Positions 1 to 6,582 of a DNA stretch of 10,824 nucleotides are shown here, one piece after another. The position numbers and the translations under genes are program-made. The stretch is taken from contig CAJLVH010000059.1 in the NCBI GenBank assembly GCA_905210055.1, positions 1 through 10,824 of the forward strand. Direction: 5' to 3'. Source of the stretch: an uncultured Enorma sp. GTDB lineage: Bacteria; Actinomycetota; Coriobacteriia; Coriobacteriales; Coriobacteriaceae. The stretch's first letter is position 1. Each line of letters starts with the position of its first letter. A model generated the notes under the pieces. That model searched no databases and was not told the origin of the DNA. It saw nothing but the letters and a program-made list of their open reading frames with translations.

Positions 1-1967
1 CACCTCAACCGTCTCGATGCCCTCGTCCACGCCCAGCGCCACACGGCAAGGCCCTCGTCGAGCTCCGCCACGGCCTCATCCACCGTGCTGAACGTCGGCG
101 CAGGCTGCTTGCCGCAGAAGATGGCGTTCACGCAGTTCGTGGACTGGTACACGCGCTGCGCCACCGCGAGAGCCATGTTGGCATCCGCCGGGTAGTAGGC
201 GTTCACCACGTGCGTATCGTTCGCCTTGTTGAGCAACAGGTCGATGAAGCCAGGGTCCTGGTGCGAGAACCCGTTGTGATCCTGGCGCCAGCAGTGGCTC
301 GAGAGCAGGATGTTCAGCCCCGCGATGGGCGCGCGCCACGGAATCTCGCGCACGGTCGCTTCGAGCCACTTGCAGTGCTGGTTGACCATGGAGTCCACCA
401 CATGGATGAAACTCTCGTAGCTCGACCACACGCCATGGCGACCGGTGAGCACGTACGCCTCAAGCATGCCCTCGCACTGGTGCTCGGACAGCTGCTCGAT
501 GACCTTGCCCTGGCTGGCGAGGAGCTGGTCGTTTGCCTCGTCCTCGTAAAAGCCGCCCTCCCACTGCTTGCGCGTCACGTCGTAGGCGGCCTGCAGGCGG
601 TTCGAAGCGGTCTCATCCGGACCGAAGATACGGAAGTCGTCGAGGTTCTGCGCGAGCACGTCGGCCGTATAGGCACCGAAGACGCGCGCCGCCTCGGTCT
701 GCCCCCAGCCGTGGCCGTGCTCGGCGACCGGCACCTCATGCGCGTGGATGTCTGGCAGCGTGAGCTCTCGGCGCACCGTGCCACCGTTAGCGTTGGGGTT
801 CGCGCCCAGGCGCAGGTCGCCTTCCGGCATGAACGCGGTCACCTCGGGACGGATTTGGCCCTTGGGCGTGAAGAGTTCCTCCGGTGCATAGGAGCGCAAC
901 CAACCGCGCAGCACGCGGAAGTGCTCGTGCGTGTCCTTCGCCGAGGCGAGTGGCACCTGGTGCGCGCGCCACGAATCCTCGGTCTTCTTGCCGTCGATGT
1001 GCTTGGGGCACGTCCAGCCCTTGGGCGTGCGGAACACGATCATGGGGTAGACGGGGCGCGTCGCCTCGCCGCCGGCGTCTACCTGCGCTTGCGCGCATGC
1101 CTTGATGTCGCAAATCTCGTCGAACACCTGCTCCAGGAGCTCGGCGAAACGGCGGTGGATCGAGGCATGGCTCTCATCGTCAAAGCCGGCAACGAACACA
1201 TGCGGGCTATAACCCATGCCGCGGAAGAACTGCTCGAGTTCCTCGTCCGAGATGCGCGCGAGAATTGTAGGGTTCGCGATCTTATAGCCGTTGAGGTGGA
1301 GAATCGGCAGAACGATGCCGTCCGTCGCCGGGTTGACGAGCTTGTTCGCCTGCCAGCCCGTAGCCAAGGGACCGGTCTCCGCCTCGCCGTCGCCCACCAC
1401 GGCCACGGCAAGCAGGCTCGGGTTGTCGAGCACCGCGCCGTAAGCATGGGAGAGCGTATAGCCCAGCTCGCCGCCCTCGTGGATAGAACCGGGCGTCTCG
1501 GGCGCGAAGTGGCTCGGGATACCGCCGGGATAAGAGAAGCGGCGGAAGAACGTCTGCAGTCCGGCCTCATCGTCGGTGATCTCGGGGTAGCGCTCGCGGT
1601 AGGTGCCATCGAGGAGGCTCTGGGCAGTCCCCGCCGGGCCGCCGTGGCCGGGGCCCATGAGGAAGATGGCGTTCTGCTGGTGATCGGCGATGAGACGGTT
1701 CGTGTGCCCCATGAGGAAATTGATGCCCGGCGTGGTGCCCCAGTGGCCCACGAGGCGGTGCTTCACGTCCGCGCGACCGAAATCACGCGGCTCACCGGTT
1801 TTCTCGTCCACGAAATCTTTGCGCATGAGCGGGTTGCTGCGCAGATAGATCTGGCCGACAGCAAGGTAGTTCGCGCACCGCCAATACTTCTCCACGCCCT
1901 CGAGCGCAGCGTCCGACACAGGCGCGTCCAGTTTCTTCCACGGCGTTCCGATCACAGGCTGAGCCAT
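1..1967 (-). CDS. xfp: Xylulose-5-phosphate/fructose-6-phosphate phosphoketolase, partial
   Basis: Thiamine-diphosphate enzyme that splits xylulose-5-P or fructose-6-P with phosphate into acetyl-phosphate plus glyceraldehyde-3-P or erythrose-4-P; cytosolic. About 655 codons are visible of a family length near 800, and the C-terminal part lies beyond the left edge. Hallmarks: IGTPWKKLD at the N-terminus, HWGTTPG (75-81), GPGHGGPAG (105-113), SIHEGGELGY (161-170), the ThDP-binding GDGEAETGP (192-200) and HLNGYKI (224-230); later FGPDETASNR, EQLSEHQCEG and SSHCWRQDHNGFSHQDPG. The chosen ATG (1967) has AAAGAGG five bases upstream; an in-frame ATG at 1988 would place that ribosome-binding site inside the gene. 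It lies 168 bp downstream of the GntR gene, on the same strand, with its own promoter. The last nine codons (29-3) do not fit the family, whereas the frame starting at 30 does, so a frameshift near the edge is likely (see findings). Confidence 0.97.
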   Translation of the reverse strand, partial: MAQPVIGTPWKKLDAPVSDAALEGVEKYWRCANYLAVGQIYLRSNPLMRKDFVDEKTGEPRDFGRADVKHRLVGHWGTTPGINFLMGHTNRLIADHQQNAIFLMGPGHGGPAGTAQSLLDGTYRERYPEITDDEAGLQTFFRRFSYPGGIPSHFAPETPGSIHEGGELGYTLSHAYGAVLDNPSLLAVAVVGDGEAETGPLATGWQANKLVNPATDGIVLPILHLNGYKIANPTILARISDEELEQFFRGMGYSPHVFVAGFDDESHASIHRRFAELLEQVFDEICDIKACAQAQVDAGGEATRPVYPMIVFRTPKGWTCPKHIDGKKTEDSWRAHQVPLASAKDTHEHFRVLRGWLRSYAPEELFTPKGQIRPEVTAFMPEGDLRLGANPNANGGTVRRELTLPDIHAHEVPVAEHGHGWGQTEAARVFGAYTADVLAQNLDDFRIFGPDETASNRLQAAYDVTRKQWEGGFYEDEANDQLLASQGKVIEQLSEHQCEGMLEAYVLTGRHGVWSSYESFIHVVDSMVNQHCKWLEATVREIPWRAPIAGLNILLSSHCWRQDHNGFSHQDPGFIDLLLNKANDTHVVNAYYPADANMALAVAQRVYQSTNCVNAIFCGKQPAPTFSTVDEAVAELDEGLAVWRWAWTRASRRLR

Positions 1968-2005
1968 ACCGACCTCTTTCTCGTGCATACTGTGTTGCCG
2001 GTTTG

Positions 2006-2033
2006 ATTATACGAATATACGTACATTTGACTA
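2006..2033 (-). promoter_or_regulatory. Probable xfp promoter
   Basis: On the minus strand a perfect -10 box TATAAT lies at 2011-2006, with a weak -35 TAGTCA at 2033-2028 (16-bp spacer). The predicted start near 1999 gives a leader of about 32 nt before the xfp ATG. The GntR-type operator at 2009-2022 overlaps the -10 box and spacer, which fits repression by blocking RNA polymerase. Predicted from sequence only. Confidence 0.55.
2009..2022. promoter_or_regulatory. Candidate GntR operator, site 1 (xfp)
   Basis: TACGAATATACGTA has inverted arms TACG/CGTA around an AT-rich centre. It matches the best copy of the motif (9833-9846, read on the other strand) at 12 of 14 positions. It overlaps the xfp -10 box. 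Its proximity to the GntR/UTRA gene makes that protein the likely ligand; this is inference. Confidence 0.55.
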
Positions 2034-2135
2034 GAGGGAATTTGCAAGGTTTTGGTAAGGAGCTGAATTGAGGTGGAAGAAGCGGCTTGCCAGGCATGCG
2101 CGGCGCGCGAAACACTTGCCAGTAACGTCGCGTTC

Positions 2136-2870
2136 CTATGCGTCGAGCTCGACCTCGATATGGTAATGGTCGGCTCGATAGTAGGTCGTCACGAACTCAC
2201 GCGGCACACCCTGCGCGTCGAAGGAGATGCGCTTACTAAAGAGCAGCGGCTCCCCGACCTCGATCTTCAGCAGATAGGCGAGTTCCTCGTCGGCCACGAT
2301 CGCGTGAATCTCCTGCGTGGCCTGGCGCCAGCGCACATGCAGCTCATCGCTAATGTAGGCGCGCAGCGACTCGCGCGAGAAGTCGCGGTTGATGGCGTCG
2401 GGCAGAAACGCGCGCTCGAAGTAGTTGATCTCGAGGTACAGCGGGCGCTCCCCGCTATAGCGCACGCGGCGCAGACGGTACACATCCGCACCCTCATCAA
2501 GGCGGAGCGCTTGGGCAATCTCACCGCTTGCAGGAATGATCACCGCGTCGACGAGGCGTTTCTGTGCGATAACCCGGTCGTCGCTGCTTTTCTTCAAGAA
2601 ACTCGTCACGTGGGTGAGGTCGGACTTCGGGCGGCTCGCGATGACCTCCGACCCGATGCCGCGGCGTTTGCTGATCATGCCGTTATCGGAGAGCATCTCC
2701 ATCGCCCGCCGCGCCGTCGCGCGCGAAACGCCGTACTGCTCCATGAGCTCGGATTCCGATGGAATGAGGTCGCCCACGGCGTACACGCCGCTGATGATGT
2801 CTTGGAACAGGATGTCGTACAGCTGACGGTACAGTTGCTCCTTGCCGCTGAAATCCAATGGTGTGGCCAC
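2136..2870 (-). CDS. GntR-family (HutC/UTRA) transcriptional regulator
   Basis: A 244-residue DNA-binding regulator. Residues about 11-78 form the GntR winged helix: LYRQLYDILFQDIISG, then IPSESELMEQYGVSRATARRAMEML (spanning 36-60), then the wing around KRRGIGSEV. Residues about 98-240 match a UTRA effector-binding domain, with LRLDEGADVYRLRRVR and the RADHYHIEVEL end. UTRA domains typically bind sugar phosphates or other small metabolites. The start is GTG at 2870, preceded by AAGGGGAG; no in-frame ATG fits better. It sits just upstream of xfp on the same strand, and a likely operator lies 15 bp before its own start, suggesting autoregulation. The similar operators at xfp and at the dehydratase operon suggest a small regulon. 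The family is certain; the effector is unknown. Confidence 0.95.
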   Translation of the reverse strand: MATPLDFSGKEQLYRQLYDILFQDIISGVYAVGDLIPSESELMEQYGVSRATARRAMEMLSDNGMISKRRGIGSEVIASRPKSDLTHVTSFLKKSSDDRVIAQKRLVDAVIIPASGEIAQALRLDEGADVYRLRRVRYSGERPLYLEINYFERAFLPDAINRDFSRESLRAYISDELHVRWRQATQEIHAIVADEELAYLLKIEVGEPLLFSKRISFDAQGVPREFVTTYYRADHYHIEVELDA

Positions 2871-2885
2871 GTGCTCCCCTTGAAC

Positions 2886-2901
2886 GTCCGTATATTTGGA
2901 C
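2886..2901. promoter_or_regulatory. Candidate GntR operator, site 2 (autoregulatory)
   Basis: GTCCGTATATTTGGAC has inverted arms GTCC/GGAC around an AT-rich core. Its central 14 bp match TTCGTATATTCGAA at 11 of 14 positions. It lies 15 bp upstream of the GntR GTG start. I could not assign a convincing -10/-35 pair here, so promoter overlap is presumed, not shown. Confidence 0.45.
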
Positions 2902-2997
2902 TCTTTGGCTGTACATTTCAGCCATTACGAGCGTACCACAACCGCACCATGCGGCGGGCGGACGCCCTCAACCGGCGGCAGGCCCGCGCTTCCCAAA

Positions 2998-3030
2998 TGA
3001 TAATTTCAGTACCAGGTACTGAAATTATCA
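2998..3030. repeat. Perfect 33-bp palindrome abutting the engB stop codon
   Basis: The left arm TGATAATTTCAGTACC (2998-3013), one central base at 3014, and the right arm GGTACTGAAATTATCA (3015-3030) pair perfectly over 16 bp. It starts at the base next to the engB stop codon (3031-3033). In RNA it would form a long hairpin, followed on the minus strand by only three T residues, so it is at best an unusual terminator. The low GC (AATTATC arms) contrasts with the GC-rich surroundings. It could equally be a copy of an interspersed palindromic repeat or a protein-binding site. Confidence 0.8.
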
Positions 3031-3621
3031 CTACAGGCAAGCGGCCTCGATACGGCGCTTGAGCTCGTCGATACCCTGCCCGGTCTCGGAACTCGTCACG
3101 ATGATGTCTTCCGCAGGCACGTTGAGCTGTTTTTTTATCGCTGCAAGCTGCTGGTTCTGCTTGCCGCGGCTGAGCTTGTCCGCCTTGGTAAGCGCCACCA
3201 CAAACGGCAGCTCGCTTTCCTGCAAAAACGCGATCATCTGATGGTCGAGCGCACTCGGATCGTGGCGGATATCCACGAGCGAGACCACCAGGTTGAAGCT
3301 GCGCTCGAGGTCGAAGAAATCGCCGATGAGCTGCGCCCAGCGGTCGCGCTCCGCCTTGGAGCGACGGGCGAAGCCATACCCGGGCAGGTCGACGAAGTGC
3401 ACGCCGTCCGCTTCGAAGAAGTTCACATTGCTCGTCTTGCCCGGCGTGCTCGAAACCTTCACCAAGCCCTTGCGGCCGAAGATCTTGTTCATGATGGAGG
3501 ACTTGCCCACGTTCGAGCGGCCGACGAAGCTCACCTCGGGGCACGTCGACGGCGGAATCTGCGACGCCTTGCCATAGCTCGCCACGAAATGCGCGAGCTG
3601 GTAGTTGATGGAATCTGACAT
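3031..3621 (-). CDS. engB: Ribosome biogenesis GTPase EngB (YsxC/YihA)
   Basis: A cytosolic GTPase of the TrmE-Era-EngA-YihA class that supports assembly of the large ribosomal subunit. At 196 residues it has the standard family length. All GTP-binding motifs are present in order: G1 GRSNVGKSS (34-42), switch I STPGKT (58-63), G3 DLPGYG (78-83), G4 TKADK (145-149) and G5 SSETG (177-181). The start ATG at 3621 has AGGGG seven bases upstream. It follows mtnN by 45 bp on the same strand and is probably co-transcribed with it. The stop codon directly touches the 33-bp palindrome. It is a housekeeping gene with no apparent link to the catabolic operon. Confidence 0.97.
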   Translation of the reverse strand: MSDSINYQLAHFVASYGKASQIPPSTCPEVSFVGRSNVGKSSIMNKIFGRKGLVKVSSTPGKTSNVNFFEADGVHFVDLPGYGFARRSKAERDRWAQLIGDFFDLERSFNLVVSLVDIRHDPSALDHQMIAFLQESELPFVVALTKADKLSRGKQNQQLAAIKKQLNVPAEDIIVTSSETGQGIDELKRRIEAACL

Positions 3622-3666
3622 ATTGGAACCCCTGTCAAAAACAAAAAGCAGTCTGTTCAGATGGTA

Positions 3667-4422
3667 TCAATCGAGACGCGAGACGATCTCGAGTGCGATC
3701 TCGCTCGCGCGGCGTGCATAACCGTCCAGGTCGAAGTCGCGCTCGCAGAAGGCATCGTACGCCTCGTCGCAATTGTCGGAGATAGCGCGCAGCACGAGAC
3801 AGGCGACGCCGTTTTTCGCCGCGATGTGCGCTACCGCGGCGCCCTCCATCTCCGCGCAGTCGGCTTGCGTAGCTTCGACTACCGCGGCGCGCATCTGGGC
3901 GCCCGTCACGAAGCGGTTGCCCGTGGCAATGGTTCCGCGCAGGTAGCCAGGGGTGTCGTGACCAGACGCGTCGCGGCCGGGCGAGTCACAGCCAGGCGCA
4001 CCCCCAATGTCATGGTAGCCGCGGGCGCGGAGCACATGCTCGGCAAGGTCTACGAGAGCGGGCGTGGAGGCGAATTCCTCAAGGCACGGCACGGATTCCG
4101 CAATGAGTGCGGTATCGGTATCCGTGTAGCGCAGGCGCTCGCCAATCACGATGTCATCGATGTGCAGCGCCGGGTTGAGGCCGCCCGCGATACCGGAGAA
4201 GATCACGGTGTCAACGCCATACATGCTAATGAGCAGCTGCGTCGCGGCGGCAACGTTCACCGTGCCCATGCCGGCGGTCGTCGCGACCACGTCATGGCCG
4301 GCGTAGCGCCCGCCCGCGATGTGCAGCCCGGCAACATCCTTGGTGAAGCCGTCTTCCAGGGCGGCATATATCCCGCGCACTTCCTTCTCGAGCGCGCCGA
4401 TGATGGCGATGGTATTCATCAT
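3667..4422 (-). CDS. mtnN: 5'-methylthioadenosine/S-adenosylhomocysteine nucleosidase
   Basis: Hydrolyses the N-glycosidic bond of MTA and SAH to adenine plus methylthioribose or S-ribosylhomocysteine; part of the activated-methyl/methionine salvage cycle. Family signatures: IAIIGALEKEV (5-15, with a catalytic-type Glu), FSGIAGGLNP (75-84), the ribose-binding AEMEGAAVAH (190-199) and catalytic Asp216 in RAISDNCDE (212-220). The 251 residues exceed the usual ~230 because of an insertion around 140-160 holding three tandem pentapeptides of the form GxD(S/A/T)(P/S). Two adjacent ATGs (4422, 4419) follow AAGGGA; either could be the start. It lies 21 bp after iclR and 45 bp before engB, so transcription probably continues through all three. 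Confidence 0.94.
   Translation of the reverse strand: MMNTIAIIGALEKEVRGIYAALEDGFTKDVAGLHIAGGRYAGHDVVATTAGMGTVNVAAATQLLISMYGVDTVIFSGIAGGLNPALHIDDIVIGERLRYTDTDTALIAESVPCLEEFASTPALVDLAEHVLRARGYHDIGGAPGCDSPGRDASGHDTPGYLRGTIATGNRFVTGAQMRAAVVEATQADCAEMEGAAVAHIAAKNGVACLVLRAISDNCDEAYDAFCERDFDLDGYARRASEIALEIVSRLD
3949..3993 (-). repeat. Degenerate 15-bp tandem repeat coding GxDxP pentapeptides in mtnN
   Basis: Residues 144-158 of the nucleosidase read as three five-residue units, GCDSP, GRDAS and GHDTP. Each is encoded by a 15-bp unit starting GGC/GGC/GGT with GAC at the third codon. The units lie in the loop after LRARGYHDIGGAP, before the LRGTIATGNRF strand. They look like a small in-frame repeat expansion in a surface loop. 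Confidence 0.6.
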
Positions 4423-4443
4423 GTCATTCCCTTCGCTTGAACT

Positions 4444-5256
4444 CTATCCAAGCAATAGACCATTATGATCTGGATAAGTCTCCAACAGCTGCTCTACGCT
4501 TCGCTGATAATCAAGCAGCCCATGGCAAATGCCACGCTCTTTCTCATCATCAAGACGATATCTCGGCAGCGACACGCTCACCGCGGCCAAGATCCGACCA
4601 CGTTGACGCAGCGGCACAGAGAAGCAAACAACGCTTTCACTCGACTCCTCAAACTCAGAGAAGATGCCCGTTGCACGCTGCTCGGCAATCTGTGCAGTCA
4701 GCTCTTCGACGCTTGAAATGGTATGCGACGTCAAGCGCTTCAACGGTTCAGGAAAGAGCTCCACTATCTGCTGCGGAGTCGCATCGCATAAGAGCGCCTT
4801 CCCCAGTGCCGTACAATACGCCGGAATATGCTTGCCAATTGATGAAATCAGACGTACGGCCTGAGGTGAATCAACCTTTGCGATATAGAGGACGTCGCCA
4901 CCGTCGAGAACGCCCAGTTGGCATGTCTCCTTACACACCGCCATCATGCGCTCCATCTCAGTGCGCAACACGTTTACCAAAGGAACGTTATCAACAAACG
5001 ACGAGCCCACCGAAAACGCTTTGATACCAATGGAATAGCGTCCCGTTCCCGCCTCAAACGTGATGAACCGTCGGCTCTCCATCGTTTTAAGAATTGGCAC
5101 AAGCGTGCTTTTGGAAACTCCAGTCGCATGCGACAGATCGGTTAAGGTGCAACCCTCTGGCGCACGCGAGAGCTCGTCGAGCACGTCGAGAACGCGTAAT
5201 GTAGGACGATGCTCGGTCGGGTCTTGCGACCGGCGCTCGACGCAGGCAGGGCTCAT
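4444..5256 (-). CDS. IclR-family transcriptional regulator
   Basis: A 270-residue IclR-type regulator. The N-terminal winged helix (about 17-75) includes TLTDLSHATGVSKSTLVPIL and a GTGRYSIG wing; the IclR effector domain (about 85-262) includes YIAKVDSP, LISSIGKHIPAYCTALGKALL and GIFSEFEESSESVVCFSVPLR. The start ATG at 5256 follows TGGAG at suitable spacing. It lies just downstream of the EIIC-ended catabolic operon, separated by a terminator-like hairpin, and 21 bp upstream of mtnN. IclR relatives such as KdgR sense 2-keto-3-deoxy sugar acids, which would suit the neighbouring dehydratase and aldolase; this is inference. GC is clearly lower than in mtnN (43-47% in the two 60-base lines at 4441-4560, against about 68% at 4021-4080). 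Confidence 0.95.
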   Translation of the reverse strand: MSPACVERRSQDPTEHRPTLRVLDVLDELSRAPEGCTLTDLSHATGVSKSTLVPILKTMESRRFITFEAGTGRYSIGIKAFSVGSSFVDNVPLVNVLRTEMERMMAVCKETCQLGVLDGGDVLYIAKVDSPQAVRLISSIGKHIPAYCTALGKALLCDATPQQIVELFPEPLKRLTSHTISSVEELTAQIAEQRATGIFSEFEESSESVVCFSVPLRQRGRILAAVSVSLPRYRLDDEKERGICHGLLDYQRSVEQLLETYPDHNGLLLG

Positions 5257-5280
5257 GTCATCAATCTCCAGAAACTTGAT

Positions 5281-5316
5281 AAGAAAAGGGTACCGCCCAG
5301 CAAAAGAACGGTACCC
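5281..5316 (-). terminator. Hairpin terminator after the EIIC operon
   Basis: Perfect 8-bp arms GGGTACCG (5288-5295) and CGGTACCC (5309-5316), separated by 13 nt, followed on the minus strand by TTTTCTT. It fits a Rho-independent terminator for the operon ending at 5391. It also overlaps the predicted iclR transcription start, so it could act as an operator instead or as well. Confidence 0.6.
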
Positions 5317-5318
5317 AG

Positions 5319-5324
5319 ATTATA
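5319..5324 (-). promoter_or_regulatory. Candidate iclR -10 box
   Basis: A perfect TATAAT on the minus strand at 5324-5319, about 63 bp upstream of the iclR ATG. The -35 region (TTCCGT or ATTCCG near 5341-5347) is poor. Transcription would start near 5312, inside the inverted repeat 5288-5316. Confidence 0.4.
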
Positions 5325-5390
5325 GCGTTCAAATGTTCCAACGGAATGAAAGCGCCGCAACCCCAGAGATGGACGAGCAGACAAACCTAC

Positions 5391-6560
5391 TTAGGCTGTG
5401 GCCGTAGCCGATTCCGTCACATCCTCTGCAACAGGCTCCGAGGAATTCGCCTCGGCTCCCTCCGGCAGATCTTCAAAGCCCACGACGAGCGTAAGCACAA
5501 AACCCACCACAAAGCTAACTGCAAGCGACACCAAGAACGCCCCAAACGACACGTTCCAAAACACGGGCAACGTGGTAAGAGCCGGGAATGCAAACGCCGA
5601 TGCCTGAACACCAAAGGCCCCTGCAATCGCACCGCCAACGGCTCCGCCGATACATCCGCACACCATCGGCTTCTTCAAGCGCAGATGCACACCATACACA
5701 GCGGGCTCTGTGATGCCAAAGAGCGTTGCCACCATGGCCGAAATCGCCGTCGTGCGAAACGCCTTGTTCTTGGTACGCAGTCCAACCGCCAAAGCCGCAC
5801 CGCCCATAGCGAAGGTCGAACCGCCCATCATGGGCAGGATTGTGTCATATCCCAACACGGCAATGTTGTTCAGCATGATCGGGAAGATGCCCCAGTTGAA
5901 GCCAAAGATAACCATCACCTGGAAGAACGCGCCGATTACCAGACCGGCGACAATGGGGGAAAGACCAAAGAGTGCCTCGTACCCGCTTGCAAGCCAAGTG
6001 CCAATCACCGTGCCCAAAGGACCGAAGACCATCAACGCGACAGGAATGACAATGATGAGGCACACCGGCGGTGTAAGAATATCTCGCACCATCTGCGGAA
6101 TGACCCTCTGACAAAGTATCTCGACCCATTTGAGCAAGTAGATGGTTAGAAGAATGGGAATCACTGACGACGAGTAAGTTACCGCCGTGATGGGGAGCAA
6201 TCCGAAAAGCGCAAAGTCCTCGCCTGCATCCATGAGGGTCGAGAGATTCGGATACAGCAGGATGCAAGCCGCAAGCAGCGCCGTGAACTTGTTGACCCCG
6301 AAGCGCTTCGCGCTTGTATACGCCAAGAAAATGGGAATGAAGTAGAACAGCGCGTCACCCATCGCATAAATGACGGTATAGGTAGGGCTGCCCTCGGTGA
6401 TGGCGCCCGTGAACACCAGTAAGGCAATGAGCCCCTTCATGATGCCGGCAGCGACCAGCAGATTGATGAATGGCAGGAAGAACGAGCTCAACAGGTCGCA
6501 CACCGCATCAATCGCGCGCGCCACCGGATTCTTCTTCACCGCCTTCTCCTGTTCAGCCAT
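5391..6560 (-). CDS. PTS EIIC permease domain, beta-glucoside (Bgl) type, stand-alone
   Basis: A membrane transport subunit of the glucose/glucoside PTS superfamily, 389 residues. It aligns with the IIC part of BglF/BglP: IINLLVAAGIMKGL-like start (about 31-44), GDALFYFIPIFLAYTSAKRFG (spanning 68-88), the NNIAVLGYDTILPMM stretch (231-245) and the substrate-loop signature GITEPAVYGVHLRLKKP (282-298, key Glu285). Many hydrophobic segments lie between residues 25 and 362, with an acidic C-terminal tail. No IIB domain (normally N-terminal, with the phospho-Cys) and no IIA domain is present, whereas family fusions run to about 620 residues. Asn222 stands in FGFNWG where, from memory of the family, His (FGxHWG) is usual. 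The ATG at 6560 follows GGGAGG. It is the last gene of the operon, 22 bp after the cyclase. Sugar specificity is unknown; a IIB/IIA supplied in trans, or non-phosphorylating transport, are both possible. Confidence 0.92.
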   Translation of the reverse strand: MAEQEKAVKKNPVARAIDAVCDLLSSFFLPFINLLVAAGIMKGLIALLVFTGAITEGSPTYTVIYAMGDALFYFIPIFLAYTSAKRFGVNKFTALLAACILLYPNLSTLMDAGEDFALFGLLPITAVTYSSSVIPILLTIYLLKWVEILCQRVIPQMVRDILTPPVCLIIVIPVALMVFGPLGTVIGTWLASGYEALFGLSPIVAGLVIGAFFQVMVIFGFNWGIFPIMLNNIAVLGYDTILPMMGGSTFAMGGAALAVGLRTKNKAFRTTAISAMVATLFGITEPAVYGVHLRLKKPMVCGCIGGAVGGAIAGAFGVQASAFAFPALTTLPVFWNVSFGAFLVSLAVSFVVGFVLTLVVGFEDLPEGAEANSSEPVAEDVTESATATA

Positions 6561-6582
6561 GTGAACCTCCCAGACCTAAAAT

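Noticed and set aside
210..2006. Long plus-strand open frame of about 598 codons
   Set aside because: It lies wholly antisense to phosphoketolase, whose family motifs are unmistakable. The translation shows no recognisable domain and is rich in Arg, Ala and Val, as expected of a shadow of a GC-rich gene.
2086..2122. Direct repeat CTTGCCAG (2086-2093 and 2115-2122) between the GntR gene and xfp
   Set aside because: Only 8 bp, directly oriented, so it cannot form a terminator hairpin; likely coincidental.
2073..3062. Plus-strand open frame of 329 codons
   Set aside because: Antisense to the GntR gene and crossing the palindrome; no domain. The ISVPGTEII peptide seen on both strands is only the palindrome translated.
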